A stretch of DNA of 64,000 nt from Methylobacterium oryzihabitans (GCF_004004555.2 NZ_SACP01000008.1:1-64000); one strand, 5' to 3'. Shown: positions 1 through 8,944, counted from the stretch's first letter. Notes: generated by a model not told the origin, from the sequence alone. Made by a program: numbers and translations.

Positions 1-2
1 GG

Positions 3-338
3 ATCGGGTCGGAGGTGGCGCGCAAGCTGGTGGATTACTCCGACATCGGCTCGACGGAGGGCGCGGTGAACTTCCCGCAGGTGCAGCTCGCCACGCGGCC
101 GGCCGGCACCCGCTACATCCACGTCCAGCAGAACCTGCCCGGCATGCTGCGGCGCCTCAACGAGGTCTTCTCGCGGCGCGACATCAACATCGCGGCGCAG
201 TTCTACCAGACCGACGGCGAGATCGGTTACGTCGTCCTGGAGACCGACGCCGTCGACGGCAACGCCGAGCAGGTGCTCGACGAGATCCGGGCGATCGAGG
301 GCACGATCCGCGCCCGCCTGCTCTACGAGCGCCGCTGA
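3..338 (+). CDS. serA: D-3-phosphoglycerate dehydrogenase, C-terminal ACT domain (5' truncated by window edge)
   Basis: The reading frame is open from base 3 to a TGA at 336-338, so the gene starts upstream of the window. The visible ~111 residues match the C-terminal ACT (serine-binding regulatory) domain of E. coli-type SerA: an NFP segment, a strand with HVQQNLPGMLRRLNEVF, then NIAAQFYQTDGEIGYVV and the characteristic ending GTIRARLLYERR. SerA oxidises 3-phosphoglycerate in the first step of serine synthesis in the cytosol, and the ACT domain gives feedback control by serine. The catalytic and NAD-binding domains are not visible. The motif match makes the family call secure. Confidence 0.9.
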   Translation: MGSEVARKLVDYSDIGSTEGAVNFPQVQLATRPAGTRYIHVQQNLPGMLRRLNEVFSRRDINIAAQFYQTDGEIGYVVLETDAVDGNAEQVLDEIRAIEGTIRARLLYERR

Positions 339-502
339 GGGCGGATTCGCCCCCGCCGCATGGTGTGCGGCGGGGTGCCGCGGGCACAACCTTGCCGTGT
401 CCTCCGGGTTCCTCGCCATCGCGCGTGGTGAACTTTTGGCGGCTACCAACGTTCTTGCTGCGGTGCCTTCACGAGAGGCGCGGGATCGGCTAACGCTTCG
501 CC

Positions 503-841
503 ATGGTTGCGCTGCAAAAAGTTCTCGTCGTCGATGACGGCCATCGCGCCGTCGACCGGGCCCTGTCGGCCGAGCTCGCCGGGCTGGGCTATGCCAGCGT
601 GACCGCGTCCCTCGACGCGGCCGAGGACGTGCTGGCGATGATGCCCCGCCCCGCCGCGGTCCTGCTGCACATGCCGCCGCGGGAGAACGGCACCTTCCGC
701 ACCAAGACCGAGCGCCTGCGCGAGCAGATGCACGGCGCCGGCATCCCGGTGATCGTGGTCGACGACCGCGTCGGCCCCGGCGCCCCGATCGACCTCCAGA
801 GCCGCATCGGCACCCGGGTGCTGAACGAGCCGGATTTCTGA
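503..841 (+). CDS. Degenerate receiver-like (CheY-fold) protein
   Basis: This 112-residue protein begins with VLVVDDG, as in response-regulator receivers, and has the size and strand/helix spacing of a lone receiver domain. The acidic pair (D11, D12) is present. The segment expected to carry the phosphoacceptor aspartate reads AVLLHMPP, with His56 roughly where Asp is usual, and no clear downstream Thr/Ser-Lys pair follows. It has no output domain. It may be a pseudo-receiver that works by protein contact without phosphorylation; this is inference. It lies between serA and the convergent recG, 3 bp from the recG stop. Codon use is like the neighbours. Function unknown. Confidence 0.6.
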   Translation: MVALQKVLVVDDGHRAVDRALSAELAGLGYASVTASLDAAEDVLAMMPRPAAVLLHMPPRENGTFRTKTERLREQMHGAGIPVIVVDDRVGPGAPIDLQSRIGTRVLNEPDF

Positions 842-844
842 GCC

Positions 845-3010
845 TCAGCCCGCCTGCAGCAGCTTCACCGCCGCGTCGCGCTCGAACAGGTAGAGCAGCA
901 CCCGCAGCGCCTCCCCGCGCTCGCCCTTGAGGGACGGGTCGCGCTCGACGATGAGGCGGGCGTCGTCGCGGGCCGCGACGAGCAGGTCGCCGTCCGCCTC
1001 CGGCCGCGCCAGCCGGAACGCCGCGAGGCCTGACTGGCGGGTGCCGAGCACCTCCCCCTCCCCGCGCAGGCGCAGATCCTCCTCGGCGATGCGGAAGCCG
1101 TCCTCGGTCTCGCGCATCATCTCCAGCCGCGCCCGCGCCACCTGCCCGAGCGGGCCCTTGTAGACGAGCAGACAGGTCGAGGCGCCCGACCCGCGCCCGA
1201 CCCGGCCGCGGAGCTGGTGGAGCTGCGCCAGCCCGAACCGCTCGGCGTGCTCGATCACCATGATGGTCGCCTCCGGCACGTCGACCCCGACCTCGACCAC
1301 CGTGGTCGAGACCAGGATCCGGGTGGTGCCGGCGGCGAAGCGCTCCATCGCCTCGTCCTTGTCCGGTCCCTTCATCTTGCCGTGGACGAGCCCGACCGCG
1401 TCGCCGAATTGCAGCCGCAGCGCCTCGAACCGCTCCTCGGCGGCGGCGAGGTCGACGAACTCCGACTCCGCCACCAGCGGGCAGATCCAGTACGCCCGGT
1501 CGCCGCGGGCGAGCGCCCGCTCCAGCCCGGCCACCACCTCGTCGATCCGCTCCGACGAGACGAGGCGCGTCGCGATCGGCTGGCGCCCGGCCGGCTTCTC
1601 GTCGAGGACCGAGACCTCCATGTCGCCGAAATAGGTCAGCGCCAGGGTGCGGGGGATCGGGGTCGCGGTCATCACCAGGATGTCGACCGCCGCGCCCTTG
1701 GCGCCGAGGGCGAGGCGCTGGTGGACGCCGAAGCGGTGCTGCTCGTCGACCACCGCGAGGCCGAGATCCCGAAAGACCACGTCGTCCTGGAACAGCGCGT
1801 GGGTGCCGACCACGATGTCGATCGATCCGTCGGCGAGCCCCGCGAGGGTCGTGCGCCGCTCGCCCGCGCGGTCGCGCCCGGTGAGCAGCGCGAGGCGCAG
1901 GCCGGCCGCCTCGGCCATCGGGCGCAGGCGCTCGGCGTGCTGGCGGGCGAGGATCTCGGTCGGCGCCATCAGGGCCGCCTGCCGCCCGGCCTCGATCGCC
2001 GAGGCCATGGCCAGCAGCGCCACCGCGGTCTTGCCCGAGCCGACGTCGCCCTGGAGCAGCCGCAGCATCCGCCGGTCGGAGCCCATGTCGCCGCGGATCT
2101 CGGCCAGCGCCCGGGTCTGCGCCCCGGTGAGCCGGAACGGCATCCCGGCCTCGATCCGGCGGGACAGCGCGCCGTCGCCGGTATTGGTCCGCCCCGGCGC
2201 CCGCCGCATCCGGCTGCGCACCAGCGCCAGGGCGAGCTGGCTCGCCAGCAGCTCGTCGTAGGCCAGCCGCCGCCGCGTCGCGGTGGCCGCCGGCTCGCGC
2301 GCCTCGGCCCCGGGCCGCGCCCCGGATTCGGGCTCGGCGGGTGTCGCCGTCTCGGACGTCGCGGTCTCGGGGTTGTGCTCGGCCCGCAGCGCCTCGGCGA
2401 AGGGCGGCCAGGTCTGGCGGGCGAGCCAGGCCGGATCCTGCCATTCCGGCATCGCCGGCAGGCGGGCGAGCGCGCCCTGGGCCAGCTTGCCGATCGCCCG
2501 CGAGGTCAGCCCGTCGGTGGCGCCGTAGACCGGCTCCACCGCCGGCAGGTCGGCGAAGCCCTTCTCGTCGAGGATGCGGGCGGGATGCACCATCTGGCGA
2601 AAGCCGTCCCACAGCTCGATCCGCCCCGAGACGTAGCGCCGGGCGCCGAGGGGCAGCATCTTCTCGATCCGCCCGCGCGGCATGTTGAAGAACACGAGGC
2701 TCACGTCGCCCGACGCATCCTCCACCAGCACCCGGAACGGCCGCCGCCCGGCCCCCGCCTGCGGCGGCCGGTGCGCCACCACCGTCACCGCCAGGGTGAC
2801 CGGCTCGCCCGGCGGCGCCTCGGCGATCGAGCCGCGCAGCGCCCGCGCCACGCCGCCGTAGGGCAGGTGGAACAGCAGGTCGATCACCCGCGCCGGCCGC
2901 TCCGGCCCGCCGAGCAGGCGGTCGATCAGCGCCGCCATCTTGGGGCCGGCCCCGGGCAGCACCGTGGCGGGAGCGAAGAGCGGATCGAGGAGGGACGGAC
3001 GCAGGGACAT
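845..3010 (-). CDS. recG: ATP-dependent DNA helicase RecG
   Basis: A 721-residue protein that remodels stalled replication forks and Holliday junctions. The N-terminal wedge/OB region (e.g. FHLPYGG) is followed by superfamily-2 helicase motifs: Walker A GDVGSGKT at residues 321-328, the DEQH box at 422-425 with HRFGV after it, TATPIPRTL, and a C-terminal helicase lobe with QLRGRVGR. I chose the ATG at 3008-3010 because it begins the RecG-like MSLRPSLLDPLF and gives the usual length; the frame stays open further upstream without similarity. A low-complexity Glu/Ala/Pro/Thr stretch around residues 215-245, between wedge and helicase domains, is unusual for RecG. It is divergent from the small acidic gene at 3149 and sits by sdhE-mfd, an order common in Hyphomicrobiales. 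Confidence 0.96.
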   Translation of the reverse strand: MSLRPSLLDPLFAPATVLPGAGPKMAALIDRLLGGPERPARVIDLLFHLPYGGVARALRGSIAEAPPGEPVTLAVTVVAHRPPQAGAGRRPFRVLVEDASGDVSLVFFNMPRGRIEKMLPLGARRYVSGRIELWDGFRQMVHPARILDEKGFADLPAVEPVYGATDGLTSRAIGKLAQGALARLPAMPEWQDPAWLARQTWPPFAEALRAEHNPETATSETATPAEPESGARPGAEAREPAATATRRRLAYDELLASQLALALVRSRMRRAPGRTNTGDGALSRRIEAGMPFRLTGAQTRALAEIRGDMGSDRRMLRLLQGDVGSGKTAVALLAMASAIEAGRQAALMAPTEILARQHAERLRPMAEAAGLRLALLTGRDRAGERRTTLAGLADGSIDIVVGTHALFQDDVVFRDLGLAVVDEQHRFGVHQRLALGAKGAAVDILVMTATPIPRTLALTYFGDMEVSVLDEKPAGRQPIATRLVSSERIDEVVAGLERALARGDRAYWICPLVAESEFVDLAAAEERFEALRLQFGDAVGLVHGKMKGPDKDEAMERFAAGTTRILVSTTVVEVGVDVPEATIMVIEHAERFGLAQLHQLRGRVGRGSGASTCLLVYKGPLGQVARARLEMMRETEDGFRIAEEDLRLRGEGEVLGTRQSGLAAFRLARPEADGDLLVAARDDARLIVERDPSLKGERGEALRVLLYLFERDAAVKLLQAG

Positions 3011-3148
3011 CGAGGGCAGGCGGGACGGCGGCGACCGGGGCGGTATACACGAGCCCGGCCCCGCTGCGGCGCGGCACGGCGCTGCGGTGCGATTTGACAG
3101 CCAAGACCGGCAGCGCGATCCTCGACCCCTGAAGCCCGGAGCCGCTCG

Positions 3149-3514
3149 GTGGACGATACCCTCGAACTTCGCGAGCAGCTCTCGCTGGCCTGGCGCGCCG
3201 TTCTGGACGGGGTGATCGACAAGGGCAGCCCGCCCCAGGCGGTGATCGAGACCATGGTCACGGTCGCGCACGAGGAATTCGCCGCCCGGTTCGGCCCGTC
3301 CGCGGCGGCGACCTATCTCCAGCTCCTCTCCGAGGCGTTGCGCAACGTCGAATCCGCCGAGGCCGCCGACCTCGTCAGCGGCGAGGAGGCCGACCCGGCC
3401 GACGCCGAGGCGGAGGCGGCCGACCTGCTGATCGGCGAGACCTGGATCGAGCAGGGGGACCTCCTCGGCAGCGAGGACGGGCTGCTGGCGGACGAGGAGG
3501 ACCTCGTCGGCTGA
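3149..3514 (+). CDS. Small acidic hypothetical protein
   Basis: A 121-residue protein starting at GTG 3149. The N-terminal two thirds look like two amphipathic helices (residues ~5-70). The C-terminal third is strongly acidic and rich in Ala/Glu/Asp, ending DEEDLVG. No catalytic motif, signal peptide or membrane segment is visible. It is transcribed away from recG, 138 bp from the recG start, and leads into sdhE about 80 bp downstream, so it may share a transcript with sdhE. Unrecognised; the composition and the conserved position between recG and sdhE suggest a real gene. Confidence 0.6.
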   Translation: MDDTLELREQLSLAWRAVLDGVIDKGSPPQAVIETMVTVAHEEFAARFGPSAAATYLQLLSEALRNVESAEAADLVSGEEADPADAEAEAADLLIGETWIEQGDLLGSEDGLLADEEDLVG

Positions 3515-3597
3515 CGCCCGGCCGATGGCGGCCGGACGCGGCGCACCCATATGGGCCGCAACACCCGAGAGACACGAGACCCGAGAGACACAGACTC

Positions 3598-3894
3598 ATG
3601 ACCGGCACCACCCGCACCAGCGCCGACCTCGACCCGCGCCAGCGCCGCACCCTCTACCGCTCCTGGCACCGCGGCACCCGCGAGATGGACCTGCTGATGG
3701 GCCGCTTCGCCGACGCCGAGATCGGCACCCTGACCGGAAGCGACCTCGACGATTTCGAGTTGCTGATCGAGGTGCCCGACCGCGACCTGTTCCGCTGGCT
3801 CAGCACCGACGAGCCGGCGCCCGAGAACTACGACACCCCGGTCTTCCGCCGTCTCAAGGCGTTCCACCAGCACGGCGCGCCGATCCACGTGTGA
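3598..3894 (+). CDS. sdhE: FAD assembly factor SdhE (succinate dehydrogenase assembly factor 2 family)
   Basis: A 98-residue protein with the family signature RGTREMD (RGxxExD) at residues 25-31, preceded by RRTLYRSWHR and followed by the acidic, Trp-containing segment DRDLFRWL typical of the five-helix SdhE fold. SdhE helps covalent attachment of FAD to the flavoprotein subunit of succinate dehydrogenase or fumarate reductase in the cytosol. Length is normal. In many Hyphomicrobiales it lies between recG and mfd, as here, although in this genome two extra genes separate it from mfd. Confidence 0.92.
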   Translation: MTGTTRTSADLDPRQRRTLYRSWHRGTREMDLLMGRFADAEIGTLTGSDLDDFELLIEVPDRDLFRWLSTDEPAPENYDTPVFRRLKAFHQHGAPIHV

Positions 3895-3999
3895 GGCGTC
3901 GCGAGCCGGCCCGCGTGCGGCCTGCGCATCTCCAGCCGCCCGTGTCGGCGCCGGGCACGAATCCGAAGGGGGACCGAGGGTGACAGCGAAGAGGGCGGC

Positions 4000-4254
4000 A
4001 TGACGGGCACGAGCAGGTTCACGGTGAGCTATCCGGCCGCCGCACAGTTCGCCTCGCTTCCGTCCGCCGAGAAGTCGGCGCTGGAGCGATTGTTCGCGAG
4101 CGATGAGATCGATCGTCCGACCACGACGAAGCCGACCGGCGATGGCCGGTTCGTCTCCCGGCTCGGCGGCAAGCGTGTGCTGTGGCGCCGGGAATCGCGC
4201 GATGGCAGGCCGGAAATCCTCTCGATCGTCGACCATTCGTTCGTTCAAGCTTGA
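4000..4254 (+). CDS. Small RelE/ParE-like protein encoded with a DUF4263 nuclease-like gene
   Basis: An 84-residue basic protein. Its layout, an N-terminal strand (RFTVSY), a helix (EKSALERLF), then C-terminal strands GRFVSRL, GKRVLWRRE and PEILSIVDHS, resembles the compact RelE/ParE toxin fold, in which a C-terminal basic strand carries the active residues. The similarity is weak and by eye. The stop TGA (4252-4254) is immediately followed by the ATG of the next gene with no spacing, which implies translational coupling. No antitoxin-like gene lies upstream. Together with the next gene it interrupts the sdhE-mfd block. It could instead be a small accessory subunit of the nuclease-like partner. 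Confidence 0.55.
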   Translation: MTGTSRFTVSYPAAAQFASLPSAEKSALERLFASDEIDRPTTTKPTGDGRFVSRLGGKRVLWRRESRDGRPEILSIVDHSFVQA

Positions 4255-4875
4255 ATGAGCAGCTTCGAGCGGATCCGGTTCGACCTCAGGCTCGCCGATT
4301 CCGAACTGGCCTCTTTCAAGCAGTGGCTCGCCGGAGTGACCTTCGTCGGCGAGAGGGCGATCGTGGCCGAGATCAGACGGCGGCGGCACATGGCGTGCCT
4401 TCTGGCGTCGACGCTCGGTCTGCCGGCTCCCGACATGATCCGGTTCGAACTCGCGCTGAAGGGGATGTTCCGCACCGATCTGGTGCTGGGCAACGATGGT
4501 CAGCGCCGGTTCGGGCTGGTCGAATTCGAGGACGCGGAAGCGACGAGCATCTTCAGGAAGGGTACCGCCCAGTACCGGTCATGGTCGCCGCGGATCGAGC
4601 ACGGGTTCAGCCAGATCCTCGACTGGGCCTGGGTCCGCGCCGACCACCCTCACGACTCGGTCCTGCTGGCCGGCTTCGGTGGACCGATCACGACCAGTGC
4701 CTACGCCGTCATCTGCGGTCGCGATGCGAGCCTCGCCGACGACGTGGAGCGCAAGCGGTTCAAGCATCGACGCGACCACCTCAAGGTGGAGGGGCAACCG
4801 GCCCTGGTCCTGACCTACGACGAGATGGTGCGGAGCATGGATGACAATCTCGCCGCCGCGAAGACATGGTCCTGA
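4255..4875 (+). CDS. Shedu/DUF4263-like PD-(D/E)XK nuclease-domain protein
   Basis: A 206-residue protein resembling the DUF4263 domain of Shedu (SduA) immune nucleases. Features: TDLVLG (D75) and VEFE (E90, E92) spaced like a D...ExE/K core, a segment with FSQILDW (residues 118-124) like the conserved Gln-Trp helix of the family, VICGRD (153-157), an Arg-rich helix with RKRFKHRRDHL, and a C-terminal LTYDEM (186-191). SduA proteins cut nucleic acids in anti-phage defence. This one is short, with an N-terminal helical region of ~65 residues and no large sensor domain. It abuts the upstream RelE-like gene with zero spacing. Base composition is visibly less GC-rich than recG and mfd, consistent with acquisition. 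The defence role is inference. Confidence 0.7.
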   Translation: MSSFERIRFDLRLADSELASFKQWLAGVTFVGERAIVAEIRRRRHMACLLASTLGLPAPDMIRFELALKGMFRTDLVLGNDGQRRFGLVEFEDAEATSIFRKGTAQYRSWSPRIEHGFSQILDWAWVRADHPHDSVLLAGFGGPITTSAYAVICGRDASLADDVERKRFKHRRDHLKVEGQPALVLTYDEMVRSMDDNLAAAKTWS

Positions 4876-5177
4876 CGACGGCGGCCATGCGGATGAACGG
4901 AGACCGGCGACGGCCCCGCCGCCTGCGCGACGATCGGGTTCATGCCAAATCCTCCTTCCTGGGATGCGCGGCCTTCCAAGCCCCGGGCCGGGACGCTACA
5001 TCCCCCGTGTCACACTCCCATCGCGACGCGCCGGCTCCGGCCGCGGAGCCCGACCCGGCGACCGGCACGGCCGCCGTCGCGATGGTCGTCCTCGTCACCC
5101 TGCGGCGATGCCTCGTGCGGTTCGTCGGATGACGCGCCTTGCCGGGGTCCGAGGCCCCGCCCCTCCTGACCTGACGC
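4876..5177 (+). other. Gap between DUF4263-like gene and mfd, no supported gene
   Basis: About 300 bases. Short open frames occur on both strands but none has family similarity, and the longer ones run into flanking genes out of frame. The mfd promoter and ribosome binding site should lie here. No repeat copy or terminator was recognised. Confidence 0.5.
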
Positions 5178-8100
5178 ATGATGGCCAAATCGAAGCCCGC
5201 CCCGCCGACCCCCGCAGCTCCCGCCAGGAATCCGGTCGCCCGCTTCGCCCTGCCGAAGCACGCCCCCCTCACCCGCACCATCGAGGCGGTGAAGCGCGGC
5301 GACGGCGCCACCCTCGCCCGGGTGCCGGACGGGTTCGACGCCCTGGTGGTGGCCGACCTCGCCCGGGCGCTCAGCGGCCTGTCCGAGGGGCCGGCGGTCC
5401 TCGTCCACGTCGCCCGCGACGCCACCCGCTCGGCCGCCTTCGCGGGCGCGCTCGCCTTCGTGGCGCCCGAGATCGAGGTGATGAGCTTCCCGGCCTGGGA
5501 CTGCCAGCCCTACGACCGGATCTCGCCCAACCCCGCCATTGCGGCCCAGCGCATGACGGCGCTGTCGCGGCTGAGCGGCTCGCGCTCGTCCGAGGAGCGC
5601 CCGCGCATCCTCGCCACCACCGTCAACGCCCTGCTCCAGCGGGTGCCGCCCCGCGCGCGCGTCACCACCGAGACCTTCTCCGCCGCCGCCGGCAACGCGC
5701 TGGACACCGACCGCATCGTCGCGTGGCTGGAGACCAACGGCTTCCTGCGCACCGGCACCGTGCGCGACACCGGCGAATACGCCGTGCGCGGCGGCATCAT
5801 CGATCTGTCGCCGCCGGGCCTGCCCAACCCCGTCCGCCTCGACTTCTTCGGCGACACCCTCGAATCGATCCGCAGCTTCGACCCCGAGACCCAGCGCACC
5901 ATCGGGCAGATGCGCTCCCTCGACCTCGTGCCGATGAGCGAGGTCCAGCTCACCACCGAGACGATCCGGCGCTTCCGCCAAGGCTACGTCAGCAGCTTCG
6001 GCGCCGCCACCCGCGACGACCGGCTCTACGAGACGGTGAGCGAGGGACGGCGCTATGCCGGCCTCGAACACTGGATGCCGCTGTTCTACGACCATCTCGA
6101 CACCCTGCTCGACTATGTCGGCGGGGTGCCGCTGGTGTTCGACCACAACGTCGACGACGCGGCGGCCGAGCGCCTCGGCCAGATCAAGGACTATCACGAC
6201 GCCCGCCGCGAGGCGATGGCCGCCCCGCAGGCCGGCGTCGCGCCCTACAAGCCGCTGGCGCCCGACGCGCTCTACCTGTCGCCGACCGAGTGGGCCAAGC
6301 GCAGCGCCACCGCGACGGTGGTGCGCCTCAACCCGTTCGCGGTGCCGGAGGGCCCCGGGGTGATCGACTGCGAGGCCCAGCCCGCCCGCAGCTTCGCCCC
6401 CGAGCGGGCGATGGACGGCGTCAACGTCTTCGACGCCGCCGTCGGGCACGTCCGCGACCTCCAGGCCGGCGGCCACCACGTCATCCTCGGCGCGTGGTCG
6501 GAGGGCTCGCGCGACCGCCTGTGCGGCGTGCTCGCCGATCACGGCCTGCCCAAGCCCAAGTCGATCACCCGCCTGTCCGACATCCTGGCGATGCGCCGCG
6601 GCCAGGACGTCGGCGTCGCGGTCTGGGGGCTGGAGGCCGGCTTCACGACGGGCCAGCTCGCGGTAATCGCCGAGGGCGACATCCTCGGCGACCGGCTGGT
6701 GCGGCCCAAGCGCAAGGCCAAGCGGCCCCAGGACGTGATCCTGGAGGTGCAGGCGCTCGCCCCCGGCGACCTCGTGGTCCATGCCGACCACGGCATCGGC
6801 CGCTTCGTCGGCCTCAAGACCATCACGGCCGCCGGCGCGCCGCACGACTGCCTGGAGATCCAGTACAGCGGCGGCCTGCTGCTCCTGCCGGTCGAGAACA
6901 TCGAGCTCCTGACCCGCTACGGCTCCGAGGATGCCGAGGTGACGCTCGACAAGCTCGGCGGCGGCGCCTGGCAGGCGCGCAAGGCCCGGCTGAAGCGGCG
7001 CATCCTCGAAATGGCCGGCGCTCTCATCAAGGTCGCGGCCGAGCGCTTCCTCAAGCACGCGCCCAGGATGGAGCCGCCGGACGGCACCTACGGCGAGTTC
7101 GCCGCTCGCTTCCCCTATGAGGAGACCGAGGACCAGGAGGCGGCGATCGCCGCGACGCTCGGCGACCTCACCTCCGGCCGGCCGATGGACCGCCTCGTCT
7201 GCGGCGACGTCGGCTTCGGCAAGACCGAGGTGGCGTTGCGCGCCGCCTTCGTCACCGCGATCTCGGGCAAGCAGGTCGCGGTGGTGGTGCCGACCACCCT
7301 GCTGGCGCGCCAGCACTACCGCACCTTCGCCGACCGCTTCAAAGGACTGCCGGTCAACATCGCGCAGGCGTCGCGCTTCGTCAGCAACGCCGAGCTGAAG
7401 AAGGTCCGCGACGGGCTCGCCGACGGCACCGTCGACATCGTGGTCGGCACCCACGCGCTGCTGGCCAAGGCGATCCAGTTCAAGGATCTCGGCCTCATCA
7501 TCATCGACGAGGAGCAGCATTTCGGCGTCGCCCACAAGGAGCGGCTGAAGGCGCTGAAGGCCGAGGTCCACGTCCTCACCCTGTCGGCGACGCCGATCCC
7601 GCGCACGCTCCAGCTCGCCATGACCGGGGTGCGCGAGCTCTCGATCATCGCGACCCCGCCGGTCGACCGGCTGGCGGTGCGCACCTTCGTGACGCCGTTC
7701 GATCCGCTCACCATCCGCGAGGCGCTCTTGCGCGAGCGCTACCGCGGCGGCCAGTCGTTCTACGTCGTGCCGCGCATCGAGCATCTCGACGAGGTCAAGC
7801 GCTTCCTCGACCGCGAGATGCCGGAGGCCAAGGTCGCGGTCGCCCACGGCCAGATGGCGGCGGGCCAGCTCGAGGACGTGATGACCGCGTTCTACGAGGG
7901 CAAGTTCGACATCCTGCTCGCCACCACCATCGTCGAATCGGGCCTCGACATCCCGACCGCCAACACGCTGGTCGTCCACCGCGCCGACATGTTCGGGCTG
8001 GCTCAGCTCTACCAGCTCCGCGGCCGGGTCGGGCGCTCCAAGGCGCGGGCCTACGCCCTGTTCACCACGCCGGAGGGCAAGACCCTGACGGTGCAGGCGG

Positions 8101-8774
8101 AGCGGCGGCTGAGCGTGCTCCAGAGCCTCGACACCCTCGGCGCCGGCTTCCAGCTCGCCAGCCACGACCTCGACATCCGCGGCGCCGGCAACCTGCTCGG
8201 CGACGAGCAGTCGGGCCACGTCAAGGAGGTCGGCTACGAGCTCTACCAGCAGATGCTGGAGGACGCGGTGGCGGCGCTCAAGTCCGGCAACGCGGTGCCG
8301 ACCGACGAGCAATGGTCGCCGACCATCGCGCTGGGCAGCCCCGTCACGATGCCGGAGGACTACGTCGCCGACCTGTCGGTGCGGCTCGGCCTCTACCGCC
8401 GTCTCGCGACGCTGGAGAACGACGCCGAACTCGAGAGCTTCGGCGCCGAGCTGATCGACCGTTTCGGCCCGATGCCGCCGGAGGTCGAGCAGCTGCTCAA
8501 GATCGTGACGATCAAGATCCTGTGCCGCGCCACCAACGTCGAGAAGGTCGAGGCCGGCCCGAAGGGCGTGGTGATGCATTTCCGCGATCGCGCCTTCGCG
8601 GCGCCGCAGAAGCTCGTGACCTACGTCACCGCGCAGGGCTCCTTCGCCAAGGTGCGGCCGGACATGAGCATCGTGTTCGTGCGCGACCTCGCCACGGTGG
8701 CCGACCGCCTCAAGGAGACCACCGCGATCCTGCGCGACCTCGCCGGTCTGGTGACCCGCAGGAAGGCGGCGTGA
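5178..8774 (+). CDS. mfd: Transcription-repair coupling factor Mfd
   Basis: A 1198-residue protein of normal Mfd length. It displaces RNA polymerase stalled at DNA lesions and recruits UvrA. Visible parts: an N-terminal UvrB-like module (e.g. FPAWDCQPYDRISPN, residues ~103-117), the RNA polymerase interaction domain beginning VLEVQALAPGDLVVHADHGIG, the translocase with Walker A GDVGFGKT (676-683), DEEQHFGV (777-784), SATPIPRTL, and QLRGRVGRSK, then a C-terminal domain with ALYRRL-type MfdC features. Two adjacent Met codons mark the start. A Pro/Ala-rich linker of ~20 residues precedes the conserved region. It is downstream of sdhE as in related genomes, but separated by the RelE-like/DUF4263 pair. 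Confidence 0.97.
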   Translation: MMAKSKPAPPTPAAPARNPVARFALPKHAPLTRTIEAVKRGDGATLARVPDGFDALVVADLARALSGLSEGPAVLVHVARDATRSAAFAGALAFVAPEIEVMSFPAWDCQPYDRISPNPAIAAQRMTALSRLSGSRSSEERPRILATTVNALLQRVPPRARVTTETFSAAAGNALDTDRIVAWLETNGFLRTGTVRDTGEYAVRGGIIDLSPPGLPNPVRLDFFGDTLESIRSFDPETQRTIGQMRSLDLVPMSEVQLTTETIRRFRQGYVSSFGAATRDDRLYETVSEGRRYAGLEHWMPLFYDHLDTLLDYVGGVPLVFDHNVDDAAAERLGQIKDYHDARREAMAAPQAGVAPYKPLAPDALYLSPTEWAKRSATATVVRLNPFAVPEGPGVIDCEAQPARSFAPERAMDGVNVFDAAVGHVRDLQAGGHHVILGAWSEGSRDRLCGVLADHGLPKPKSITRLSDILAMRRGQDVGVAVWGLEAGFTTGQLAVIAEGDILGDRLVRPKRKAKRPQDVILEVQALAPGDLVVHADHGIGRFVGLKTITAAGAPHDCLEIQYSGGLLLLPVENIELLTRYGSEDAEVTLDKLGGGAWQARKARLKRRILEMAGALIKVAAERFLKHAPRMEPPDGTYGEFAARFPYEETEDQEAAIAATLGDLTSGRPMDRLVCGDVGFGKTEVALRAAFVTAISGKQVAVVVPTTLLARQHYRTFADRFKGLPVNIAQASRFVSNAELKKVRDGLADGTVDIVVGTHALLAKAIQFKDLGLIIIDEEQHFGVAHKERLKALKAEVHVLTLSATPIPRTLQLAMTGVRELSIIATPPVDRLAVRTFVTPFDPLTIREALLRERYRGGQSFYVVPRIEHLDEVKRFLDREMPEAKVAVAHGQMAAGQLEDVMTAFYEGKFDILLATTIVESGLDIPTANTLVVHRADMFGLAQLYQLRGRVGRSKARAYALFTTPEGKTLTVQAERRLSVLQSLDTLGAGFQLASHDLDIRGAGNLLGDEQSGHVKEVGYELYQQMLEDAVAALKSGNAVPTDEQWSPTIALGSPVTMPEDYVADLSVRLGLYRRLATLENDAELESFGAELIDRFGPMPPEVEQLLKIVTIKILCRATNVEKVEAGPKGVVMHFRDRAFAAPQKLVTYVTAQGSFAKVRPDMSIVFVRDLATVADRLKETTAILRDLAGLVTRRKAA

Positions 8775-8866
8775 GGCGGGCCCATCCCGTCTCCCTACGC
8801 CTCGCGAAAGGGGGTTGCGCCCGAACCCGGGCGGCGATATCACCCACCGGCCCGCGAGGGACGTGT

Positions 8867-8944
8867 CGGAGCGTAGCGCAGCCCGGTTAGCGCACTAGTC
8901 TGGGGGACTAGGGGTCGGAGGTTCGAATCCTCTCGCTCCGACCA
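8867..8944 (+). tRNA. tRNA-Pro (anticodon GGG)
   Basis: A full cloverleaf can be folded. Acceptor stem 8867-8873 pairs with 8934-8940; D stem GCGC 8876-8879 with 8890-8893; anticodon stem CTAGT 8895-8899 pairs perfectly with ACTAG 8907-8911. The loop CTGGGGG puts GGG at positions 34-36 (8902-8904), reading proline codons. The T arm carries TTCGAAT. A CCA end is encoded at 8942-8944. The last stem pair of the T arm is G-U. Confidence 0.95.

Noticed and set aside
1217..3097. A 626-codon plus-strand open frame opposite recG
   Set aside because: Shadow of recG with biased composition and no domain.
4866..5132. An 88-codon frame between the DUF4263-like gene and mfd
   Set aside because: It overlaps the end of the upstream gene, has no similarity, and reads like a shuffled high-GC frame.
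5010..8843. A 1277-codon open frame on the minus strand opposite mfd
   Set aside because: It is the antisense shadow of mfd in high-GC DNA: low-complexity Arg/Gly/Leu/His composition, no motifs, and mfd is clearly real.
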